From CAYRWR01 sp964428015 (GTDB taxonomy: Bacteria > Spirochaetota > Brevinematia > Brevinematales > CAYRWR01), in NCBI GenBank assembly GCA_964428015.1, contig CAYRWR010000015.1, positions 9,449 to 73,448 on the forward strand: DNA of 64,000 nt. Direction: 5' to 3'. Positions 25,808 to 35,800 of the stretch are shown piece after piece. The notes beneath the pieces were generated by a model, which made no database searches, was not told where the DNA came from, and saw only the letters and a list, made by a program, of their open reading frames with translations. The position numbers were made by a program, and so were the translations under genes. Numbering within the stretch: the first letter of the stretch is position 1; the number at the start of each line of letters is the position of its first letter.

Positions 25808-26589
25808 AGGTTGGTCAGAATTTCCACAGTGTGACTGATCAGTTCCAGGCCACCCCAGTCTCCATGTCCGGGGATTACTATTTCATAACCGTTGGTCCGG
25901 ATATTAGACAAGCTGAACGCCCATTGCCCCAGGTTGGCATCGGCGGTATTACCCGGCTTAGTGACATTTATATCCAGGATCATACACCCGCCAAACAGTA
26001 CTTTTTTCTCCGGGAAATAGACCACACTATTATCAGGTGAATGTCCCGGACCGGGATAGAGCAGTATCACATCCAGACTGCCCAGCGGCATTAAAACACC
26101 CTGTGTCAGATGTAGAATTACATCCGGTTTAACATATTTGAAATTTTTATAATATTTTTTCATTTCAGGTTCAGTCACCCAGCCGGTGAGCAGCTCCAGA
26201 GATGTCTGTCCTCTTTTTTGAATACTCTCCAGGGTCAGGTCTGAACCTATGATATGTCCGCATTCCCGGATGGCCTGGTTGCCTCCCAGCCGGTCGATAT
26301 GAAAATGAGTGTTTATTTCCGTGATGTCACTACCCGGATATTTTTTTAGGGCCCAATCCAGTACTTTCCGGGTAGCTTCCGGGGTATAGGGGGTATCCAC
26401 CAGGATCAAGTGTCCATCCTGGTAGACCACCAGACTATTGGAGGGCCAGGGATAGGTATGGGTTACTACATATACGTCAGGTGCCACTGAGCGGACATTC
26501 AGATTCTCGGCTAACTGCTGCGGATACAGGCGAGGATGAAAACAAAAAAGTGCTATAATACCAGCAATTCCAAAATGAAAATGTTTCAT
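25804..26589 (-). CDS. Exported metallo-beta-lactamase-fold hydrolase, subclass B1-like
   Basis: 261 aa. Signal peptide of about 22 residues. The full set of B1 zinc ligands is present: H95, H97 and D99 in THFHID, H183 in GPGHSPDN, C202 in FGGCMI, and H242 in IPGHGDWG. The Lys normally two residues after CMI is absent. Beta-lactam hydrolysis is the known role of this subclass; activity here is inferred from ligands only. It is convergent with the chimeric remnant, overlapping by 4 nt. Confidence 0.85.
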   Translation of the reverse strand: MKHFHFGIAGIIALFCFHPRLYPQQLAENLNVRSVAPDVYVVTHTYPWPSNSLVVYQDGHLILVDTPYTPEATRKVLDWALKKYPGSDITEINTHFHIDRLGGNQAIRECGHIIGSDLTLESIQKRGQTSLELLTGWVTEPEMKKYYKNFKYVKPDVILHLTQGVLMPLGSLDVILLYPGPGHSPDNSVVYFPEKKVLFGGCMILDINVTKPGNTADANLGQWAFSLSNIRTNGYEIVIPGHGDWGGLELISHTVEILTNL

Positions 26590-26724
26590 GAAAACCCCTT
26601 TTTTGTATTAGACAGAGAATCTAAAGGAATAGTGAATATTTTAGATGCATAAAAGGGGAAAGTCAATTACCTAAAAAACCTAAGTGTATGGCTCCAAAAG
26701 ATACAAAATCTCCTGCGTATGCGT

Positions 26725-26730
26725 TATAAT
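26725..26730 (+). promoter_or_regulatory. -10 box of the pxp operon
   Basis: TATAAT lies only 5 nt before the ATG of pxpB. Normal spacing would start the transcript at or within the start codon. The same TATAAT-AAATNATG arrangement is preserved in the duplicated copy at 25289. No ribosome-binding site is seen. Confidence 0.5.
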
Positions 26731-26735
26731 AAATT

Positions 26736-27389
26736 ATGACAAAAAGCAATTTCACCAAATACCTCCTGGGGGATTCCTGCCTGTGCTGGTCCGTGGGACA
26801 GGAGATTCACCCCCGACTGGTCCGTCTGGTATTGTCTGTATACACTACCCTCAAGTCAGATTCCAGTTTGAAGAATCTGGGGGTAAGGGACCTGGTACCC
26901 TCTTATACCGCCCTGGCGGTTCATTTTGACCCTCTGGCTGCCGGACAAGATGACTGGGAGGCCCGGATAGACGAGCTGTTTACCTCTGCCCGTGAAGCAG
27001 AACTGGAAACCTGGCAGTCCCCCCAGGTCTGGACCCTGCCCGTGGTTTATGACGGTCCCGACATGGAGAGGCTGTCCCGACTCCATAATCTTACCATAGC
27101 AGAGATCATTCGCCGGCATATCGCGCCCCGCTATCTGGTAGCCATGATAGGCTTCAAGCCCCACTTCCCCTATCTGGTGGGACTGGATAAAATATTGAAC
27201 ACCCCTCGTCTGGACAGCCCACGCAAATCTGTGCCGGCCGGTTCGGTAGGAATAGGCGGAGCTCAGACCGGCATATACCCCATGGACTCTCCCGGCGGCT
27301 GGAATATCATCGGCCGTACCGACCCCGCCCTGCTTACAAAGATCGAACCGGGACATAGCCTTATTTTTCAGGAGGTATCTTCCATATGA
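26736..27389 (+). CDS. pxpB: 5-oxoprolinase subunit PxpB
   Basis: 217 aa, KipI/PxpB family. Together with PxpA and PxpC it makes the ATP-dependent 5-oxoprolinase that opens pyroglutamate to glutamate. Signatures: GDSCLCW at the N-terminus, RDLVPSYTALAVHFDP, IGFKPHFPYLVGLD, and PAGSVGIGGAQTGIYP with SPGGWNIIGRT at the C-terminus. First gene of the pxpB-pxpA-pxpC operon; its stop overlaps pxpA by 4 nt. Confidence 0.95.
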   Translation: MTKSNFTKYLLGDSCLCWSVGQEIHPRLVRLVLSVYTTLKSDSSLKNLGVRDLVPSYTALAVHFDPLAAGQDDWEARIDELFTSAREAELETWQSPQVWTLPVVYDGPDMERLSRLHNLTIAEIIRRHIAPRYLVAMIGFKPHFPYLVGLDKILNTPRLDSPRKSVPAGSVGIGGAQTGIYPMDSPGGWNIIGRTDPALLTKIEPGHSLIFQEVSSI

Positions 27390-28123
27390 TGACTTTAAAC
27401 TGTGATATCGGTGAAAGGGGTACTGACAATGCATTGGACCTGGATTTGATGAAAACCATACACATCGCCAATATTGCCTGCGGAGGACATGCCGGGGATG
27501 CCGACAGTGTACTCTTTTTCACGAAACTGGCGCAAAAGAACGATGTGAAGATCTCAGCCCATCTCTCCTATCCTGACCGGGAAAATTTTGGCAGAAAGAG
27601 TATGGACCTGCCGGAAAAGGACCTCCTGGCCTCGCTGGACAATCAGTACCATTTACTGGAAGGCGTCACCCGGCTCATTAAATTCCACGGCGCTTTGTAT
27701 AATGACTCCTGTGTCTATCCCTCACTGGCCGATATACTTACCGGCTGGCTGGTGGATCATGATACAGATACCGTAATCACCCTACCCGGGGGGAAACTGG
27801 ACCTGGCCTGTCGTTCCGCGGGTATTCATGTCCTGCGGGAAGCCTTCGCGGAACGGCGTTATGCCTGGGATCAGCGTCACAACTGCCTGACTCTGGTCAG
27901 TAGATCCAGATCCTACGCCTTTATACATGACCCTGCTGAAGCTTATGCCCAGGCGGAAGGCATCATCACGCGCCACAGTGTGGAAGCTATATCCGAATCA
28001 AGAGAAGATGTTTATTTGACCCAAACTACACCCTTAGAGGCTGACACCATCTGTGTCCATTCTGATTCACCGATATCTCTGGAGCTTGCCCCCAGACTGT
28101 TTGCCAGGTTGAATCGTGGCTGA
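27386..28123 (+). CDS. pxpA: 5-oxoprolinase subunit PxpA (LamB/YcsF family)
   Basis: 245 aa. LNCDIGER at the start and ANIACGGHAGD (near 30) are family hallmarks, followed by ISAHLSYPDRENFGR and KFHGALYN. It is the catalytic partner in ATP-dependent pyroglutamate cleavage. Translation is coupled to pxpB upstream (4-nt overlap) and to pxpC downstream (8-nt overlap). Confidence 0.95.
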   Translation: MMTLNCDIGERGTDNALDLDLMKTIHIANIACGGHAGDADSVLFFTKLAQKNDVKISAHLSYPDRENFGRKSMDLPEKDLLASLDNQYHLLEGVTRLIKFHGALYNDSCVYPSLADILTGWLVDHDTDTVITLPGGKLDLACRSAGIHVLREAFAERRYAWDQRHNCLTLVSRSRSYAFIHDPAEAYAQAEGIITRHSVEAISESREDVYLTQTTPLEADTICVHSDSPISLELAPRLFARLNRG

Positions 28124-28973
28124 ACTCTTCCAGATTGTAAAACCAGGTTTATTCTATCCGGTATCAGCTCCTCAATATGGACGCCAGGATCTAGGATATA
28201 GTCCGGGCGGGGCTATGGACCTTTTTTCTTTTTGCTCCGGCAGGATCGCCCTGGGGAAAAGTCCGGAAATCCAGTCCCTGGAGATCATAGCCCCTCCTGT
28301 ACTGCGATTCAGGCAGGACACTTACTTTATCCTGACCGGAGCTGGATACAGAAGGGTGCGGCTAGTCGGAAATCGCTCCCGTGAAATAAACCACCGCCGT
28401 GTGTACCTGGCCTCACAGGGCGACACCCTGGAATTCCAGCAACGGGAATACGGTTTCAGGACCTATCTATCTCTCTTATCTGCGGATCATAAAACAAAGA
28501 GTACTATCGAAGGAACATGTCTGGCAGACATTTCCAGGCCGATAGAAGCCACGGACCCATCTTGTATCCGAGTCCTGCGCGGCCCGGAATTCAACCTTTT
28601 GAAAAATCCGGAAGATTTTACCGGCCATGCCTGGCAGATCAGTCCCGATATGGATACTATGGGTATGCGGCTCAGGCCCTTGATGCGACACTTGCAATTC
28701 CGGCAGGAATACGAAATGATCTCAGAAGCGGTGTGCGACGGCTGTGTCCAGCTCAGTCCCGCCGGTCCCATCATCCTCCTGCGGGGACGCCAGACTGTGG
28801 GAGGCTATCCCCGTATTTTCAGCGTAATTAGTGCCGACCTGGACCGGCTGGCTCAATATTCACCCTTAAACACCATTCATTTCAGGGAAGCGGATTTAAA
28901 TGAAGCAATTCAGGCTCTTAGGGAGTACCAGTCCAAGATAGATAATATCCGCGTTAACCATAAAGGCTTTTAA
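28116..28973 (+). CDS. pxpC: 5-oxoprolinase subunit PxpC
   Basis: 285 aa, biotin-dependent carboxyltransferase-like (KipA/PxpC) family. Signatures: GRQDLGYSPGGAMD at the N-terminus, the MGMRLRP segment near 185, and GPIILLRGRQTVGGYPRI near 215. Slightly shorter than usual for the family. Last gene of the pxp operon; the gene order B-A-C is a common arrangement. Confidence 0.9.
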   Translation: MAELFQIVKPGLFYPVSAPQYGRQDLGYSPGGAMDLFSFCSGRIALGKSPEIQSLEIIAPPVLRFRQDTYFILTGAGYRRVRLVGNRSREINHRRVYLASQGDTLEFQQREYGFRTYLSLLSADHKTKSTIEGTCLADISRPIEATDPSCIRVLRGPEFNLLKNPEDFTGHAWQISPDMDTMGMRLRPLMRHLQFRQEYEMISEAVCDGCVQLSPAGPIILLRGRQTVGGYPRIFSVISADLDRLAQYSPLNTIHFREADLNEAIQALREYQSKIDNIRVNHKGF

Positions 28974-29091
28974 TTGCCGAATCTATCTTAAATTTATTAA
29001 TATTTAAGTCCTGAAAAATTGTAGGAAAAAAGATCCCATGTTATGCTATAATACTAGAATATTTGTATGATTTAAACACAAGGAGTATATC

Positions 29092-29445
29092 ATGCCTCAG
29101 ACTATAAAGATAGCTGTACCCACTGATCAGGGTCAGCTCAGCGAACATTTCGGACAAGCACCCGCCTTCCGTATTTTCGATATTGAAGACGGACGTATCG
29201 TACACAGCCGGGAAGAAGTGTCTCCCCCCCATGAACCTGGAGTCATACCCCGCTGGTTTAGTGAACAGGGAGTTGATATGCTGATCGCGGGTTGTATCGG
29301 AGCTACCGCGGCAGAACACTTCCTCAACCTGGGAGTTCAAGTCATCAGTGGAGCACCCGGCGGACCGGCGGACGCACTTGTTCAGGAATTCTTGGCTCAT
29401 AATCTGGTGACAACAGGGCATTACTGCCAATGCAACCACCACTGA
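29092..29445 (+). CDS. NifX/NifB-type Fe-Mo cofactor-binding domain protein
   Basis: 117 aa single-domain dinitrogenase iron-molybdenum cofactor family protein. Motifs: IAVPTDQGQLSEHFGQAPAF, VDMLIAGCIGATAAEHF, VQVISGAPG, and a C-terminal CQCNHH metal-binding tail. Small members outside nitrogen fixers occur next to Fe-S and Mrp-type genes; here the neighbour is an FNR-type flavoprotein. AGGAG site and a TATAAT box at 29046-29051 precede it. Confidence 0.9.
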   Translation: MPQTIKIAVPTDQGQLSEHFGQAPAFRIFDIEDGRIVHSREEVSPPHEPGVIPRWFSEQGVDMLIAGCIGATAAEHFLNLGVQVISGAPGGPADALVQEFLAHNLVTTGHYCQCNHH

Positions 29446-29469
29446 CCGGCAAACTCAGGTAGGCGGTAC

Positions 29470-30144
29470 TTGCGGATAACAAGTTTAAAGCAACCGGTCA
29501 GACTAAAAGTATTTGAGCAGATCCCCTACGGGCTTACTGCTTATAGACTACGTCTGGAATGTCCCTGGGATTTTATACCAGGACAGATGGTGGGCATCCA
29601 GACCCGCCCTGAAATTGCTCCCCGTTTCTACAGTATATCCTCTCCTCCCGGTCTAGACTACCTGGAAATAATTTACAATCCTGTGCCTCTGGGATTATTG
29701 ACCACCGAGTTGGTCACACTGATGCCGGGGGATAGCCTGTGGGTGGAGCCTCCCCGGGGTACCTTTTCCGACAGTCCGGACCGTCCCGCCTGGTGGATCG
29801 CCAACGGTACGGGAGTAGCCCCCTTTCTGTCCATGTTCCGCGCCGGCTGGACTGTAAACAAGACTCTGGTCCAGGGTGCGCGTTATGCTGATGACTTATA
29901 TGGAAAAGAGTATCTGGAACAAGCTGGTCCTGAATTCAAATGGCTGCCTTTCTGCAGTACCGGTGAAGCTGTTAATACCATCCGGAAAGGCAGATTCAGC
30001 GTCTGGCTGGAAAAAGAAGCGGAACTTCCCCTTGATTGCCGATATTTCCTATGCGGTAGTGAGCAGATGATTATAGAGGTCCGGCGCATCCTCCAGACCA
30101 GGGGCATAAATTTCCAGCAGATACTCTCGGAAATATATTTTTAG
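29470..30144 (+). CDS. FAD/NAD(P)H-binding oxidoreductase, ferredoxin-NADP reductase-like
   Basis: 224 aa, TTG start. The FAD domain carries RFYSISSPP (near 60) and the NAD domain carries NGTGVAPFLSMFR (near 115) plus CRYFLCGSEQMIIEVRRIL near the end. It is a plausible one-chain FNR transferring electrons between NAD(P)H and an iron-sulfur protein. It sits 24 nt after the NifX-like gene and 9 nt before rlmN. Confidence 0.85.
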   Translation: MRITSLKQPVRLKVFEQIPYGLTAYRLRLECPWDFIPGQMVGIQTRPEIAPRFYSISSPPGLDYLEIIYNPVPLGLLTTELVTLMPGDSLWVEPPRGTFSDSPDRPAWWIANGTGVAPFLSMFRAGWTVNKTLVQGARYADDLYGKEYLEQAGPEFKWLPFCSTGEAVNTIRKGRFSVWLEKEAELPLDCRYFLCGSEQMIIEVRRILQTRGINFQQILSEIYF

Positions 30145-30153
30145 AAGGAAACT

Positions 30154-31211
30154 GTGGAAAAAATCAATTTGTTCGGAAAAAGCCGGGAGGATTTACTGCA
30201 TATCACAGCTAAGCTGGGAGAGCCGTCCTTCCGATCCACTCAGTTATTTGAATGGATGTATAAGAAACAGGTTTATAATCTGCCTGATATGACCAATCTT
30301 TCTCTGGCGCTGCGGGAAAAGCTGAATCAGGATTATTGTATCCAGCCCTTAAGCCCGGGCCGGAGCAATGCCTCTCAGGATGGTACCAAAAAATATCTCT
30401 TCCCCGCCGGGCAGGGCAGATTTGTAGAGGCTGCATATATCCCGATTCCGACCGGGCTACCCTGTGTGTGTCTACTCAGGTAGGCTGCAAGATGGGTTGC
30501 CTGTTTTGTATGACGGGACGCCAGGGTTTTCAGGGGCAGTTAAATACCGGGGAGATCCTAAGCCAGATCTATATGCTGCCTGAGAGGGATACCCTGACCA
30601 ATATCGTGTACATGGGTATGGGGGAGCCATTGGATAATGTGGACTCCGTGATTGAGAGTATTCTCATCCTGAGTGATCCACAGGCCAGAGGTATAAGTCA
30701 GAAACGAATCACAGTATCAACCATAGGAATCATTCCCTCCCTGCACAGGTTTCTACAGGAGACCAGAGCCAACCTGGCTGTTTCTATCCACAATCCATTT
30801 GATGAAGAACGCGCGCAAATGATGCCCGTACAGCATGTCTATCCCATTCGGGATGTGGTAGAATGTCTCAAGGAATATGATTTTAAAGATAGAAAACTGA
30901 GTTTCGAGTATATTTTATTTTCCGGAGTCAATGATACACCGCATCACGCCCAAGAGCTGATCCGTTTGCTCAATGGCCTGCGTTGTATTGTCAACCTCAT
31001 CCACTTCCACCCCATACCAGATTCCCCCCTGCAGGGCACTCCCCGTAATAAGATGGAAGAATTTCAGAATATCCTCAAATCCAAAGGACTGATGACCACC
31101 ATCCGTAAAAGCCGGGGAGAAGATATTCAGGCAGCCTGCGGCCTCTTATCCACGTTAAAGCTGGTAAAAAAAGAATCTGTTCAGCAACAAAAGGCAATCA
31201 TGGATTTTTAA
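30154..31211 (+). pseudogene. rlmN: 23S rRNA/tRNA adenine-C2 methyltransferase RlmN, frameshifted
   Basis: Radical-SAM enzyme that methylates A2503 of 23S rRNA. The frame from 30154 encodes the N-terminal domain (FRSTQLFEWMYKKQVYNLPD) up to FVEAAYIP, then runs to a stop at 30483. The rest continues one frame over as DSDRATLCVSTQVGC, with CKMGCLFC as the CX3CX2C cluster motif. One missing C in the CCC run at 30441-30443 explains the break exactly. Everything after it is intact to 31211, including the C-terminal Cys region. This may be a genuine mutation or a base-call error. Confidence 0.85.
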
Positions 31212-31358
31212 TTGTTATTTGAGCTCAACCCGTTGGAAATGTCCTTTATTGAAAGTTCTGTTGATTGGATTTTTTTGCTATACTTATGGTAATATTTTTC
31301 TCACTCTGATCCTGAAGGAGTATTTTATGGATGTTCAATATTATTTCCTCTTCCTGTT

Positions 31359-31898
31359 ATGGGTTTCTCTGAACTGGGAGTGATTGTATTTACCCGTACC
31401 AAACCTAACCCGTCTTTCCGGGATACTAACAGCCTACGGCAGTTGATAGTCCTGGTAATCAGCCTGGCCCTGGGTATAGGCTGGGCTATCCTGCCCTCCA
31501 CCCGGTCATTGCTGGTGATAACTTCTCATTCCTCTACCGTACTTAGGGTGACTGCCCTCCTGATCCTGATCCTGAGCCTGGTCCTGCGCTGGGTCTCCAT
31601 CCTGACTCTTAAGCAGTATTTTTCCGCCAATCTCACTATTCAGAAGGACCATAAGATAATACAGCAGGGAATTTACAGTGTTCTGCGTCATCCCAGCTAC
31701 ACCGGAGTGGTCCTGTCTTTTCTGGCCCTGGGACTGTCATTCAATAGCTACCCCAGTCTGGTGTTGATCTTTTTACCTAATTTGATAATGATTTTGATCA
31801 GGATAGAGGTGGAAGAAAAAATACTGTTTAAGAATTTTCCCGAGGAATACCCGGAATACGCCCGAAAAACCAGGAAACTTCTACCGTTTATTTATTAA
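31359..31898 (+). CDS. Isoprenylcysteine carboxyl methyltransferase (ICMT/PEMT)-family membrane protein
   Basis: 179 aa with four to five membrane helices and the family C-terminal core: QQGIYSVLRHPSYTGVVLSFLALG, then EVEEKILFKNFPEEYPEYARK. The RHPSYTG and EE..L motifs bind SAM in this family. A better ribosome site (GAAGGAG) lies before an ATG at 31327 in another frame, whose product (MDVQYYFLFLLWVSL) stops at 31383. The true N-terminus may therefore be frameshifted. Substrate unknown. Confidence 0.75.
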   Translation: MGFSELGVIVFTRTKPNPSFRDTNSLRQLIVLVISLALGIGWAILPSTRSLLVITSHSSTVLRVTALLILILSLVLRWVSILTLKQYFSANLTIQKDHKIIQQGIYSVLRHPSYTGVVLSFLALGLSFNSYPSLVLIFLPNLIMILIRIEVEEKILFKNFPEEYPEYARKTRKLLPFIY

Positions 31899-31909
31899 CT
31901 ATTCAGCAA

Positions 31910-32674
31910 CTATAATACTTTGATCCTGTCGCCGGCCTCCAGTAACCGGACATAGTTCTGCTCATGAAAATCATCAGGGGACAAGTTTTCAGAATAATGG
32001 GAAAAAGTGCCCCAATGAACCGGTAAAATGACTGTAGGTTTCAGGACTTTGGCTATATTTTGGATGTCTTGTTTATTATTGGTGATCCTACCTAGTAACA
32101 TACTGAGCAAATTATTTCCCAGGGTTGCCTGTCCGGCATTAGTTATGACCACATCGACCCGACCTGCCAATTCCTGTACGGACCCCGCATCAAAAACCGC
32201 GTCTCCTGTGACCAGGATAGTGTGCCGTTCACCGTTCTTTTTATCTATTTCCAGGAAATAACCGTTGCCATTGCCTACCAGATTGCCCAAAAAGCGGGTT
32301 CGGGCATGATACGCCGGCATGGCCGTGATTCGAATTCGGGTGTCTCTGATTCGGAAATCCTGTGTCTCCTGCCATTCAACAGTGGTGATATCCTGGTGGG
32401 ATAATTCAGGAAGAGGTTGATTGGAAAAGACCCTGCCTGAGGTGATCACAGCTTTCCCCGGTGTGTCCAGATGGTCTTCATGGGTATGTGTGATTAACCA
32501 GATGTCAATGTCTTTAAATGTACTTTCATCATATACCGGGTCATTGAGCCGGGTAGACGAAAAGAAACGGTAATTTTGTACTGTACCCCTGGGACAAAGT
32601 ACAGGATCACAGGCAATTTTCACCCCGTCAATCTCCAGGGTCCAGGTCGCTCCGCCTATCCATTTAAAAATCAT
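31910..32674 (-). CDS. UlaG-like metallo-beta-lactamase-fold hydrolase
   Basis: 254 aa from the ATG at 32674. The ORF extends back to 32725, but the protein core starts MIFKWIGGATWTLEIDG. Zinc motif THTHEDH near residue 80, later ITAMPAYHARTRF, TGDAVFD and LPVHWGTF. This layout matches the UPF0173/UlaG-type hydrolases. It is cytoplasmic; substrate unknown. It is transcribed convergently with the ICMT-like gene. Confidence 0.85.
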   Translation of the reverse strand: MIFKWIGGATWTLEIDGVKIACDPVLCPRGTVQNYRFFSSTRLNDPVYDESTFKDIDIWLITHTHEDHLDTPGKAVITSGRVFSNQPLPELSHQDITTVEWQETQDFRIRDTRIRITAMPAYHARTRFLGNLVGNGNGYFLEIDKKNGERHTILVTGDAVFDAGSVQELAGRVDVVITNAGQATLGNNLLSMLLGRITNNKQDIQNIAKVLKPTVILPVHWGTFSHYSENLSPDDFHEQNYVRLLEAGDRIKVL

Positions 32675-32800
32675 ATATTGTAACTCCAATTTTTCCAGAC
32701 CGACTGAACAGCTCATATGTTGCATGTTTTGGGAAGGGGATAATTATAGCTTATCCGGCTTGAAATCTCCAGCTATTTTTACTTCTGATAGGGGAATGGG

Positions 32801-35800
32801 TTAGTTTTCTTCTATATCACTGAGAAAAGCTGTCAGACGGCGGACTTTTATCTCGATGGGTGAGTCAAATTTTTTGTAAAAGATCATCTCTTTGAGATGC
32901 GGTTTGACAGTGATGGGGTGCTTTCCTGTAGTCATGGTTGTCATGACCTTAAGAGGATCCACCCGGGAAAAACGCGAAAATGCAATCTCAATATACTGGC
33001 CTTTTTCTATGAGGCTGGAGATACCCATCTGTCCGGCTTTGATCTTGAGTCTGGATATCTCAAATAGAGTAGAGACTTCCTCGGGAATAGTGCCGAATCG
33101 GTCATCCATCTCGCGGGAAAGCTGCCTGATTTCATCTTCACTTTTAACACTGACTACTTTTTTATAGATTTCCATCTTGGTAGGTGAATCCGGGATAAAG
33201 CTGTCTGGAATATAGGCGGAATAGTTCAGGTCTATCAGGGTATCCACCTCTTCCTGGTGCTGACCCTGCAGTCTCTCCACTTCTTCTTTCAGCATACGCA
33301 TATACATATCATAACCTACCGCGATGATATTTCCATGCTGTTCCGCCCCCAGAATATTACCCGCCCCTCTGATTTCCAGGTCCTTCATAGCGATATTGAA
33401 TCCGGCACCCAGATCGGTGTATTCATTGATCACGAACAGGCGCTTTTGAGCGTTCTCTGTCAGTACCTTGTCCCGGTTGTACAGAAAATAAGCGTGGCCC
33501 TCCCTCTGGCTGCGCCCCACCCGGCCTTTGAGCTGATACAGCTGTGACAGGCCGAAGCGGTTGGAGACGGAGATGATGATGGTATTAGCATTGGGTATGT
33601 CCAGGCCGGAGTCGATGATAGTGGTGCAGACAAAGACATTATAGCGGCCTTTTACAAAACCGATAAAAGCTTCTTCCAGCTCTTCTTCCTGCATCTGACC
33701 GTGCCCTATGGCGCACTTGGCCCGGGGGATAAGCTGTTCGATGGCATAGGCATATTCGGGCAGTTTTTTTATGGTATTATGCACAAAAAATACCTGTCCG
33801 CCCCTGTCCAGCTCATATTCCAGAGCAAATTTGACCACATCCCAGTTGAAGTCGGAGACATAGGTCTCTACCGGGATGCGCATATCCGGGGGAGTCTGCA
33901 GCAGAGAGATATCGCGCAGCTTGGACAGCGCCATGTTCAGGGTACGGGGAATGGGGGTCGCCGACAGGCTCAAAAAATCGACCAGAGGATACCTTTCCTT
34001 CATAGTCTCTTTATGCATTACCCCGAACTTATGTTCCTCGTCTATGACCACCAGGCCCAGTTTGTGGAACTGGATGGTTTCGGAAAACAGCTTGTGGGTG
34101 CCGATCAGGATATCCAGCTCGTGTTTGACCAGCTTTTTCTTGATCTCGGTGAGACGCGCCGCGGGAGTGAAGCGGGATACCATGTCCATTTTAACCGGGA
34201 AACCCTTGAAGCGTTCTAAAAAGCTAAGGTAGTGCTGCTCCACCAGCACTGTAGTGGGAGCGATCACAGCCGCCTGCATCCCTTCCATCACGGCTTTGAA
34301 TGCCGCACGCATGGCGACTTCGGTCTTTCCAAAACCTACATCCCCGCACAGCAGCCGGTCCATAGGCTGAAAAGTCTCCATATCAGACTTGATCTCTTCG
34401 ATGACTTTAATCTGGTCGGGGGTCTCTATGTAGGGGAACTGATCCTCAAATTCCTTTTGCCATACGGTATCAGGCTGAAATTTGTGGCCTTGTTGGGCAT
34501 TACGCCGGGCATAGATAGCTACCAGTTTTTCGGCAAATTCATGGATAGAAGCCTCTACCCTGGCCCGTTTCTTACTCCAGGTCCGTGAACCCAGAGAATC
34601 TCTCTGGGGATGTTTGCCGCCGCTGCCTATATACTTCCCGATAAGATGGGCCTGCTCCAGGGGGACAAAAAGCTTCTCATTTTCATCAAAGAGCAGCATG
34701 ATATAGTCTTTGGCATTCCCCAGGACATCAATACGCTGGATGCCGGCGAACTGCCCGATACCGTAATTGAGATGGACTACATATTCCCCTTCTTTGATAT
34801 CTTCAATGTCCTCAAAAAAAGTATCAATCTGCCTGATCCTTTTCCGAAACATCCTTTTCTTGCCGGAGAGGTCCCCTTCACTATAAAAAGTAAGTTTTCC
34901 GCCCTCCTTAGTCTGTATCTGAAAGCCGTTTTCCAGATTGGACAGGACGATATTAAGCCTGGCATCGCTTATTTCCTGATCGGGGCTGCTGATAAATCTG
35001 GGTGCAAACCGGGATAAGATCTTCATCATCCGGTCTGCCAGTTCTTCATATTCTATGAATAAAAAAATATGGTTATCTTCTTCCTGCAGCAGAGTTTCCA
35101 GGCTGGTCACAAAACCGGAGAAGCCTGTTTCATGGCGGGGAGCTTCTCTCACCCCCAGGTCTATCACGTCTTTTTCATTGAGTCCTCTTAGCCTGAGAGA
35201 TCGGGAGGGATTTATCTCCAACCAATCCCACAGCAAAGCCGAGGCTTTTTTACCGGGAGGACAGTAGCGGTTATATTTTTCTGTGGTCTCCCCTGCCCAT
35301 TCCGCGGCTCTCTCGCTGCATATCCTTATTACGGGAAAATGGGAATACTCTGCCAAAGAGCTGGTACGAAGATAATATTCAGGAAAACTGGAATGCAGAC
35401 GTGCCTGGGTATTTTCTTCTTCACTTATTTCTTTATCCCGTAGCATGGCGAACTCGGATGCAGGGATAATCACGGCTTCTGTACAGGTTTCCAGAGAAGT
35501 TTGAGTGACCGGGCTGAAGGACTTTATTTCTTCTATTTCATCACCAAACAGATTTACACGGAGGGCGTGAGTATACTGGGGAGGAAAAATATCCAGGATA
35601 TCCCCCCGGATAGAAAACTGCCCCTGTTCACTGACTTTGAACTCTCTCTGATAGGCCATACCCGTGAGGCGATGACTGAGTTCTTCCAGATCAATCTGCA
35701 TCCCGGGTGTGAGCCGGATGACAGACTTTTCCAGGGCGGTTGAGGGGGGGTACCTGCGCAGCCATGAGTCCATGGTAGTGACCAGTATCTGGGGTTCCCG

